Position numbers and translations under genes: made by a program. From IMG/VR virus record IMGVR_UViG_3300030060_004356, positions 1 to 42,876 of that record: 42,876 nt of DNA, one strand, 5' to 3'. This DNA is from a virus. Shown here piece after piece: positions 5,437-12,800 of the stretch; within the stretch, counting starts at the first letter, position 1, and every line of letters begins with the position of its first letter. Under the pieces are notes generated by a model. It ran no database searches. It saw only the letters and a program-made list of their open reading frames with translations, and was not told the origin of the DNA.

Positions 5437-5927
5437 TATATAGTTTTGTATGTTATTGTTACTTTTTCTCCACAATCAATAGCTTCCGCTATACGTGGGT
5501 ATATTCTCTTGTATGCTTGAGTCGACTTACCTATAAAACCGTCCTTCGTGATTTGGTTGTTTTCTTGGGAGTCGCCAACGAGGAGACAGCCAGCTGTATG
5601 CTCATCGGTATTACCACAATGTATAAGAATATACTCAAAACCAGGAACATTAGTAACGTGAAGCATCCCAATATGAATGTGAGAAAAACGTTTCGAATAC
5701 TTTGCATGATACCCACCAACTTTTCTAAGAGCCAGCTCGTAAGTTCCGTTTGGTATTCTCGTCTCGCCATATACTTTTTCATTTCGTTGTTCATCTTCTA
5801 ATGTGTAAGCTAAAAATTTTCTTTGTTTAAAACTACCATCTATATCGTTACCCTGCTCGATGGTTTCAAATAATATCCCATTGGTACTATCAGTACCACT
5901 AGAAAATCTAATTACTTCTAAATTCAT
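5436..5927 (-). CDS. DUF5675-like protein, possible lysis or wall-associated enzyme
   Basis: This 163-residue protein has an order I recognise from the DUF5675 family: an N-terminal beta region, LAYTLEDEQR, GETRIPNGTYEL, SHIHIGMLHVTNVPGFEYIL and then the conserved IHCGNTDEHTAGCLLVG (about 116-132). The conserved His and Cys in this last motif could be catalytic, by analogy with L,D-transpeptidase-like folds, but I know of no proven activity. Members are common in phages, often near lysis genes, and here it heads a run of envelope proteins. No signal peptide is seen. A TM-rich ORF lies within it in another frame on the same strand (5531-5794); see findings. Confidence 0.78.
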   Translation of the reverse strand: MNLEVIRFSSGTDSTNGILFETIEQGNDIDGSFKQRKFLAYTLEDEQRNEKVYGETRIPNGTYELALRKVGGYHAKYSKRFSHIHIGMLHVTNVPGFEYILIHCGNTDEHTAGCLLVGDSQENNQITKDGFIGKSTQAYKRIYPRIAEAIDCGEKVTITYKTI

Positions 5928-6233
5928 TTATTTAATTATTACTGTTATTTCTGCTGTTGTACTTGTGTCTATTTTTAAGCTGTAAATTTTTTCGTCAAAA
6001 GACAGATTGTTATCTAGAACTAAAGTTGCTAATGGTGGTATTGTAGTTTCAGTTATCGTATATGGATTACTAGCATCTACTCCTCCCCCATCATCTAAAT
6101 ACAATTTTACTATAACAAGATCTGTGTTGTCATGATTTGCTATAGTTATTATTCCTATAGTACCTTTTGTAGTACCATTTTTTTCTATAAGAGTTGTTGT
6201 TGTTATTGATGATATATTTTTATATATTGCCAT
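5928..6233 (-). CDS. Small beta-rich virion protein
   Basis: This 101-residue protein starts MAIYKNISSITTTTLIEK and is Thr/Ile-rich with alternating strands (GTIGIITIANHD, LVIVKLYLDDGGG, PPLATLVLDNNLSFDEKIYS). The pattern (an N-terminal TTT(L/I) stretch, then ITIAN(H)D, then a VLDDNLSF-type turn) recurs in small proteins of marine phages that lie beside tail fibres. No enzymatic motif is present. It abuts the DUF5675-like gene and is one base from the adhesin-like gene, so it is part of the fibre block. Likely a fibre tip, decoration or attachment protein, by context. Confidence 0.6.
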   Translation of the reverse strand: MAIYKNISSITTTTLIEKNGTTKGTIGIITIANHDNTDLVIVKLYLDDGGGVDASNPYTITETTIPPLATLVLDNNLSFDEKIYSLKIDTSTTAEITVIIK

Positions 6234-6234
6234 T

Positions 6235-6906
6235 TTATATTCCGTTTACCTTGCTTATATTCGCTGTTGCTATTCCGTTTACTTTACTTATGTTTGCTGC
6301 TGCTATTCCATTAACCGCGTTACCATATCCAGTTGCTAGTGTGTAGTCTAAAGTTATTGTTACTCCAAGATTTACATTTATATCATAAGCCCCATCGCCT
6401 TGATCTGAACCTGAAGCATCACTGTCGTGCTCAACTATAGCTAATGTAAAATTATCATTATTTTTAATATCAGCTAAAGCAGCTGCTGTTAATGTATATT
6501 CATTATTATTAACTGACCACGAAGTTAATTCGGTAGAGTAAGCTGTACTGTAGTCTATTGAATTATAAAAATCTGTCGTTGCCAGTGCAGTTCCACCATC
6601 ACCCCCAAACGCTGTACTTTTCAACATTATAGTATCGTTAGGATCTGGGCTAGAAGTGGAATGACCATCTATATCAATATGCGCGGCTGTTAAAGTTCCT
6701 GTTATACTACTTGTGTCAAAGTGTAAAAACATTCTTTTAAAACGCTTAGTTCCACCACCTCTACCTGAAGAAGAAAAATACTGAACAGTAAACGTCCCTG
6801 TGTCTCCATCTGTTACAGAAGCTGCATTACTAGTTCTAGCTGTATTAAAATTAGAACTAATAGTACCAGTCGCTGTTCCTTGTCTATTTGCATTTATCGT
6901 GGGCAT
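6235..6906 (-). CDS. Adhesin-like tail protein with C-terminal KVNGI repeats
   Basis: This 223-residue protein is Ser/Thr/Asp-rich and predicted all-beta. Residues about 50-190 look like a jelly-roll structural domain (KRFKRMFLHFDTSSITGT, LTAAHIDIDG, YTLTAAALADIKNNDNF), similar in style to the FDTSxI domains of fibre and surface proteins. The last 30 residues are a tandem repeat, VNGIAAANISK / VNGIATANISK / VNGI. It is followed directly by the small beta protein and preceded by a methyltransferase gene with no gap. Binding to the host surface or to another fibre subunit is inferred from composition and location. Confidence 0.65.
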   Translation of the reverse strand: MPTINANRQGTATGTISSNFNTARTSNAASVTDGDTGTFTVQYFSSSGRGGGTKRFKRMFLHFDTSSITGTLTAAHIDIDGHSTSSPDPNDTIMLKSTAFGGDGGTALATTDFYNSIDYSTAYSTELTSWSVNNNEYTLTAAALADIKNNDNFTLAIVEHDSDASGSDQGDGAYDINVNLGVTITLDYTLATGYGNAVNGIAAANISKVNGIATANISKVNGI

Positions 6907-7467
6907 TTAAAATTCTTTTTTAGGTAAATAATATACATTAGAATTAAAATAACTGTTTGGTGGAGGATTTACACTAATAGCGCTATACACCACGCCATCT
7001 ACACTGTGGATAGTAGACTGCTCTGGATTATTATTCCACCACGTAACCTTGGTTCCCGACTTAGTAAATGATGGTAACTCAGTTGCAAATCTACTCCAGT
7101 CTTGTTCTCCGTATGTATCGTAAAATATACCATCGTAAACAGATAAAGAGTCTTTTATATTATGCCAGTCATCTTCTATTATTTTAACATTAGGTTTATC
7201 TGCTGCCCAAGTTTTAAGTTTTTCTATTATCTGTGGGTGATTTTCTATAATTGTATGGGAGTTTATATTGTTAGCTTGAATATATCCAGCTGATATACCC
7301 ATACCAAAACCAAACTCTAATATATCACCTCCGTTTTCACAAACATAATCCGCAGATGCTTTCATTATTGAATTCTCCCAGTCCATCATGACCTCTAGTG
7401 TCATGCCACTATCTTCGTAGTAAATTTTATCATCTTCAAATATTAATGTTTTATCTAAGTAACTCAT
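6907..7467 (-). CDS. SAM-dependent methyltransferase (GAMT/RMT2-like)
   Basis: This 186-residue protein has class I Rossmann methyltransferase motifs in order: motif I DILEFGFGMGISAGYIQ (48-64), the acidic ribose-binding region HTIIENHP (71-78, Glu75), PNVKIIEDDWHN (92-103), and YDGIFYDTYGE (111-121), where motif IV lies. The (E)FGFGMG-x-S and IEN-x-P combination resembles guanidinoacetate/arginine N-methyltransferase-type enzymes rather than DNA methylases; no (D/N)PP(Y/F/W) motif is seen. It lies inside the tail-fibre block, one base from the main fibre gene. It might modify a fibre or adhesin protein, or a small host molecule. Substrate unknown. Confidence 0.8.
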   Translation of the reverse strand: MSYLDKTLIFEDDKIYYEDSGMTLEVMMDWENSIMKASADYVCENGGDILEFGFGMGISAGYIQANNINSHTIIENHPQIIEKLKTWAADKPNVKIIEDDWHNIKDSLSVYDGIFYDTYGEQDWSRFATELPSFTKSGTKVTWWNNNPEQSTIHSVDGVVYSAISVNPPPNSYFNSNVYYLPKKEF

Positions 7468-7468
7468 G

Positions 7469-9598
7469 TTATGACACCTCTACCCAACTACTATCAGGAT
7501 TAAAATAAACCGAATCATTAGTGTTATGTAAGTTGTAACCTATAACTCTAACAACATTGCCACTACCAGGTGCTGTTGCACTAGCTTCTCCATCTGCAGT
7601 GTGTAAATATAATTTAGCACCATGATCTTCTGTTCCATTTATATCATAAAGAGTAACAAAACCCCTTAATAGCATTCCGTCAACATCTGGATCATCTCCT
7701 AAAGCCACAGCTAGCATTCCAGTTGCATCTGCTACAGCATCAGCATTTGCTATTGTCCAACTACCACTACCATTAAAGTAGTATATTTTACCAGCAGTAG
7801 TACTAGCTGTACCCGAATCATAATACATTATATCTCCAGCAGTATGATCTCCATCACTTGTTCCAGGATAAGAATAATCTCTACTAGCTATGTAAGCGTT
7901 GCTTGTTACCGTGAAATGTCCAGCTGTTGTTGTTAGTGACGTAGTGCCATTACCTATGGTAACATCTACTTCGTCCTCAGCATCCCCTGAAAATATTCGC
8001 ACACCGGACTTCATTTCACCATCATGACTAGCAACATTAAGATACATGTAGCCTTCTTCAGCTCCATCACTTACGTCTTTAGCTTGACCTATTATTTCAC
8101 AATAATTTATTTCCTCAGGTGTTCCAGCGTCATTATCTCCATAAAAAGTAATTCGTCCTAAATACTCTCCATCATCAATATTCGCGGCATCTTTTATAAA
8201 TCTTAATTCACCTGATTGGCCAGCTGTGGTATGATTGTTTTCTATTTTTACAACAGGGTTTTCAGCGCTATTACTACTAAAATGAACTCCACCATTTATC
8301 TGATCAAGAGTTGTTATGTTACCACGATGTATAGGAGTACCGGTATTAGTTGTCCAGTCAAGGTGTTCGTTGGCTACAAAGTTTGCTAATGAATCGTGAT
8401 CGATAGTTCCCTGCGTTGCTACCTGTATAACACCACTATTGTTTACAAAAGCCGTACTACCCATTGTAAGTGTACCAGCTATTGTTGTTACTGATGCCGC
8501 ACCAGCACCTATTGTAACGTCAACTTCTCCGTCAGCATCTGTGTCACCATCTAATTTTAAACCAGTTGTTACTGTCCCATCGTATTCAGCGACTGATAGT
8601 TCTAATTTACCAGCCTCTTGACCAGACGTTACATCAGCAATAGTAGCCTCTATTTGAGCGTAAGTTTGAGAGCTTGGTGTTCCATCGTCTAAACCAGAAA
8701 ACTGGATAATTCCTAAACTATCACCATCACTCATGTCAACTCCACCACCACTATTGTTTAATGTCAAACCTCCACCAGTAGCATTGTCACCAGTATTAGA
8801 TATACCTAAAACAGCTGCCGCAGAGTTTGCTTGTTGAATCAAAGCTGCATCAACCTGTAAAACACTTCCACTTGGATTTATATTTAATATACCAGGTGCG
8901 GTTATAGTATCTCCGTCTATATCTAAATCGCCAGCTATTGTTGTTAAGGAGGTAGCTCCGTAACCTAAACCAATATTAACAGTGTTACTTGTTCCATGTC
9001 CAGTTGCTGTTAGTGCTTGTTGTAAAGCAGAGGTACTATCATTACTAGCTGCCACTTGTAATGATAACTTACCCGCTTCATCTGTGTCAGCAGCGGTACC
9101 TATTTCACCTAGTATTTGAGCAAAAGATGTCACTTGACCAACCGCGTTATCTGCGTCAAAAATAATTCTACCTATATCATCTCCATCTGCTCCATCAGCC
9201 GACTTTTGAAACTCTAAAAGTGATGATGTTGAGTCTTCATTTGAGTTTACTATATAAATACCTGGTTCATTAGAGTCACTAGATGATACCGTTAGTATGC
9301 CATCAACATAGAAAAGAGTGGATTCAGCTGTTATGGGACCAGTTCCAGTTCCCGTTAAAATAGCATTGTCTAATAATGTGTTAGTTCCACTACCGCCACT
9401 AGCTACGGGTAACACTCCAGTAACTTCACTAGTTAAATCAATTGTGCCAGAAGGACTAGCTGATTTTACTATTTTATTGTTTGAGTCTAAACCCAAGTTA
9501 CCACCACTAGCAATTGTACCAGTTTCTGTTCCTTCTAAATAAACATCAGAACGAAACCTAGATATAAAATCCCATATATGTTGGCCTATCCATTTCAT
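7469..9598 (-). CDS. Repeat-built tail fibre protein
   Basis: This 709-residue protein opens with MKWIGQHIWDFISRFRSDVY, an N-terminus I recognise from fibre-like proteins of marine phages; it probably attaches the fibre to the tail. The body is Gly/Thr/Asp-rich with three diverged units of about 90 residues at roughly 134-222, 288-376 and 469-559. Each unit has DG(D/E)-x-(I/L)G-x-I-x-F, then an acidic AE/EI strand, then EAGKL-x-L-x-VA and a (T/V)TIAG-type end. The C-terminal 150 residues are distinct (GDIMYYDSGTAS, GMLAVALGDDPD, LRGFVTLYDI) and may form the receptor-facing tip. The start overlaps a possible 22-codon gene by four bases. No depolymerase motif was seen. Confidence 0.8.
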   Translation of the reverse strand: MKWIGQHIWDFISRFRSDVYLEGTETGTIASGGNLGLDSNNKIVKSASPSGTIDLTSEVTGVLPVASGGSGTNTLLDNAILTGTGTGPITAESTLFYVDGILTVSSSDSNEPGIYIVNSNEDSTSSLLEFQKSADGADGDDIGRIIFDADNAVGQVTSFAQILGEIGTAADTDEAGKLSLQVAASNDSTSALQQALTATGHGTSNTVNIGLGYGATSLTTIAGDLDIDGDTITAPGILNINPSGSVLQVDAALIQQANSAAAVLGISNTGDNATGGGLTLNNSGGGVDMSDGDSLGIIQFSGLDDGTPSSQTYAQIEATIADVTSGQEAGKLELSVAEYDGTVTTGLKLDGDTDADGEVDVTIGAGAASVTTIAGTLTMGSTAFVNNSGVIQVATQGTIDHDSLANFVANEHLDWTTNTGTPIHRGNITTLDQINGGVHFSSNSAENPVVKIENNHTTAGQSGELRFIKDAANIDDGEYLGRITFYGDNDAGTPEEINYCEIIGQAKDVSDGAEEGYMYLNVASHDGEMKSGVRIFSGDAEDEVDVTIGNGTTSLTTTAGHFTVTSNAYIASRDYSYPGTSDGDHTAGDIMYYDSGTASTTAGKIYYFNGSGSWTIANADAVADATGMLAVALGDDPDVDGMLLRGFVTLYDINGTEDHGAKLYLHTADGEASATAPGSGNVVRVIGYNLHNTNDSVYFNPDSSWVEVS
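7898..9212 (-). repeat. Three diverged protein-coding repeats in the fibre gene
   Basis: Three units of about 270 bases, encoding roughly residues 134-222, 288-376 and 469-559 of the fibre, share the order DG-(D/E)-x-x-G-x-I-x-F, EAGKL/EEGYM, (L/N)VA-x-(N/Y/H)D and (V/N)-x-IG-x-G-x-x-S-(L/V)TT. Identity is visible at protein level only, so they are old duplications. The bounds are approximate. Confidence 0.6.
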
Positions 9599-9663
9599 TT
9601 TAATAATTTTATACTACACGCTGCAATTACTATTGCCGTTATACATATTGGACAAGGACACAT
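9595..9663 (-). CDS. Possible 22-residue Cys-rich peptide
   Basis: The frame reads MCPCPICITAIVIAACSIKLLK. It starts with a one-base TAATG overlap to the preceding 59-codon gene and ends with a four-base ATGA overlap to the fibre gene. This double overlap matches the rest of the operon and is the main support. It has four Cys and a hydrophobic centre, so a small membrane-associated or metal-binding peptide is possible. It could equally be a translational bridge with no stable product. Confidence 0.35.
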   Translation of the reverse strand: MCPCPICITAIVIAACSIKLLK

Positions 9664-9842
9664 TATATTTCAAATCCAAAGTTAAAAATCATTAATCTAA
9701 ATCTAGCGCAACTACCTTTGTTCTCACATTTCCAACAAGGACAAAACATTAATTCAAATATTGTTAAAGTACTTATTCTTAACGCTAATTCGTATCTATC
9801 TTTTTTATTTCCTGATCTCCAGGAATTAATCCAATTTATCAT
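9663..9842 (-). CDS. 59-residue protein with a CPCWKC cluster
   Basis: The protein starts MINWINSWRSGNKKDRYEL, then has a helix (LALRISTLTIFELMF) and a cysteine cluster, CPCWKCENKGSC (about 34-45), and ends in a hydrophobic tail. The spacing C-x-C-x2-C-x5-C could bind zinc or form disulfides. It occupies most of the otherwise empty 280 bases between the giant gene and the fibre gene and its stop overlaps the next ATG. A candidate promoter-like element lies 18 bases upstream. No family is recognised. Confidence 0.55.
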   Translation of the reverse strand: MINWINSWRSGNKKDRYELALRISTLTIFELMFCPCWKCENKGSCARFRLMIFNFGFEI

Positions 9843-9860
9843 ATTTTAATTTTTTTGTTA

Positions 9861-9879
9861 TACTATTATCATTACACAT
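9861..9879 (-). promoter_or_regulatory. Weak third copy of a candidate phage promoter motif
   Basis: On the - strand ATGTGTAATGATAATAGTA matches the stronger copies at 22188-22206 and 33359-33377 at both ends (ATGT and ATAATAGTA) but differs in the middle. It is 18 bases upstream of the ATG of the Cys-cluster gene, directly after the giant gene's stop. In such AT-rich DNA chance similarity is possible. Confidence 0.25.
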
Positions 9880-12800
9880 TTATTGGTGAGCGTAACATTT
9901 CTTATTTTTATTCTCTGTTTTATTTCTACATCTTTTACCAGATGAGGTTGTAGCTGTACATTGATATTCTTTTATACCATCACCATCTCTATCCATACCA
10001 TCTTTGAAATCCATATGATGCATGCACTTCCATGTTTTCTTGTTTGTTTCTGTGGTTAAACTACATCTTTTACCATTTGATCTTATACCAGAGCATCTAA
10101 CCGTTTTTATTCCTTTCTTTTTCTTTTCTTCTTCTTCTTTTTTCTTTTCGTCTTTTTTCTTTTGTTCTTTTATTTTTTTATTCTCTTCAGCTCTAGTTTC
10201 TTTAGCTTTAGTTTTTGCTTCTTCTAATTCTTCATCTTTAACACCAACACTCCATTTACTCCATCCACCTGCTATAGCCACTCGTTGCCATATTTCATTA
10301 TTACTGTTTAAAGCCTCTTCAACGTTATTGGCCTTACTAATAACCCTAGCTATAGGTATGTTGGTCAAACCCTCAATCCAATTAGCAGCTATAGATAAGT
10401 TAGGATTTTCAATTCTAAAACCTATTTCTTTACTAACACCTTGATTGTATTCTTCTGTTCTAATAGCACCCATTATCTTACGCATTTTGCTACCAATAGG
10501 TGGAGAAAGATTAACAGCTTCTTGAGCTATATTCATGTTCTCTCTTTTCCAACCTGGTTTCTCTCGCTCTTCTTTCCATTTTAATAAAACGTTTTTAAGT
10601 GTAGCTACACCGGCACCATAAATACCCGTTCCTCTAAGTATCGTATCTAACGCACCATTAGCAACTCTTTGTTCTAGTTTCTTTTTCTTCTCTTCATCAT
10701 CATCAAATCCAAATAACATAAACATTAATCCAGTTTGAAGAGCACCAAATATAAGATTTTGTACTACACCGTAGTATATTATTCCTTGCATATTAGCCAC
10801 GTCACTCTGTAGTTGAGTGTACCCAGGTATTCGTCTTCTATTAACTAGATCAGAAAGCTTTTTCTTTGTTAACCTAGTCATCTGCATTGGTGTATTTTGC
10901 CAAGCTAGTATTATACGACCTAACGGACCAGCTTGTTGAGCTGATATTAAATCTGGTCTAGAAGACTGTTGTGTTTCTTCTGCTACTTCTTGAAAGTCTA
11001 ACCAAGCTTGCTCCTCAGCCTTAGCTTTAGACATGCCTTGTTTAATGTAAGTGTTTAATCTGTTTCTATAAAATGAAGCACCACCCATAGATATAGCAAA
11101 ACTATCTGCAACTTGAGTTGGTGTAAAACCCTTTTCCAACAACCAAGCTAATATAGCCTCTGGTTTACTTTTACCATCATTAAATGCTCTTGTTATTTCA
11201 GAAGCACTAACATCTATTTGTAATCCAGCTCTTCTTTGTTTTAACATTGGAGAGTTGAATATAAAAGAAAAATCTTTCCAAAATTGAACTTGATTAGCAA
11301 AAGCAGCAGAAGCTTTAAATATATTATTATCAGACATGTTAATAAAATTAACTGTTGATATTGTTTGTAAGGTAGCAGACCTAGTGTTCCAAAACATTGT
11401 AGCAGCAACAGATCCATTAATCCAATCCATAAACATATTAACATGCTTATTGTTTCCGGTCATTCTATTTCTACCAGTCTCCATTCGATGTAGCATGTTT
11501 TCTAAAGCATCTCTAAAATCAGTACCGTATATAGCTTCTACTTTATTTAGATTTTGTGGTGAAAATATTATGTTTTTATTTTCTATCCATTTTGCTAAAA
11601 AATCTTTTCTTCCTTTGTTTAAAACTATATTATTTAAATCACTTGCTATAGTTTGTACAATCCAGTATGCTTCTGGTTCTACGTAACCTTCTGGAACACG
11701 GGATATATCACCTAGCGCGTCTGCAAAATTCTTTAATTGAGTATTATTTTTAACACTATTTACTAGTTGATCTACCTGGTCCTCAGATATACCAGGTATT
11801 TCAAACCCAGCTTTGTTCCAAAGATAAACTCTAACGGCATTGTCATTTGTAAACACGGTTCCTTCTACTTTCCTATCTAATATTTTGCCAATACCTTTAG
11901 ATTCTTTTTTAAGAGATTGGTAGTCGTTAGTCATAGCTTGCTTGTAGTTATTCCACTCTCTATATCCCTTAGCGTAAGGATCAAACAAGTGCTCTTTGAA
12001 CCACGCGGCGTGAGCATCACCCTCTCTACCTTTACCTAGAAATGAATACACTAAACCCTTAAAGTCTTCAGCAGACGGTGGAATGAAAAAATTAAGTCTA
12101 CCCTTACCTATACCTATTTTTCTAGCTTCTTGTACTGAAAATCTTTTTTCAGCTGGTATTTTATTTGTTTGTTCAAGTATTTTGTTAAAATCTAAAGGTG
12201 CATTCATGCTAAACTCAATTCTAGCTTGAACAACTTTAGATTTAATATCTAGTTGGTCTAAAACATCCTTAACAGCTTTTACGTTAGGCAGAGCATCATC
12301 TACGAAATACATATCATTATATCCCTCTGCAAATTTTTCTAGCATCCAATCGGCTTTAGCTTCACCTCTACTATCCGCTAATCCAGTTATATTTTTAAAT
12401 GGTATATCTATACCTTTAGATTTTAACCAAGCATGTATTGCCGCGTCAGCTGTTTGAGGTCTAGCTGTTAAAACAAAAACATTTTGAGCACCATATTTCT
12501 TTATTTGATTTTTCATTTTCTGAAGTAATGGTCCATCTACCCCACCTCTCACGTTTACAAAATCATCAAAATCAAATTCATATCCTTGCTCTGCTAGCTC
12601 AGGACCTTTTGTTGGCCAATCTCCTGATTTTATTTTTAAAGTCTCACCTGTTTTTGGATCTTTAGCTACAACAAAATTCTTACCATCTATTATTAATGTT
12701 TCATCAAAATCAAAAGTAGACATACCTTTTTTGTTCATATCAACAAACTCATATCCTCTTTTCTTTAAGTCCTCTTCTAAAATCTTAATCATCTCAGAGG

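Noticed and set aside
5437-5475. Alternative upstream start for the outer-membrane barrel gene
   Set aside because: The extra 13 residues would hide a textbook signal peptide and overlap the DUF5675-like gene by 40 bases; the start at 5436 has the same one-base TAATG junction as neighbours.
10022-10444. Phe/Ser-rich + strand frame that looks like a membrane protein
   Set aside because: It is the antisense of the Lys/Glu-rich C-terminal region of the giant protein; AAG/GAA codons read as CTT/TTC on the other strand, giving false hydrophobicity.
11241-11444. Leu/Ile-rich - strand frame
   Set aside because: It lies inside the giant gene on the same strand, in an AT-rich region; no start context and no conservation evidence.
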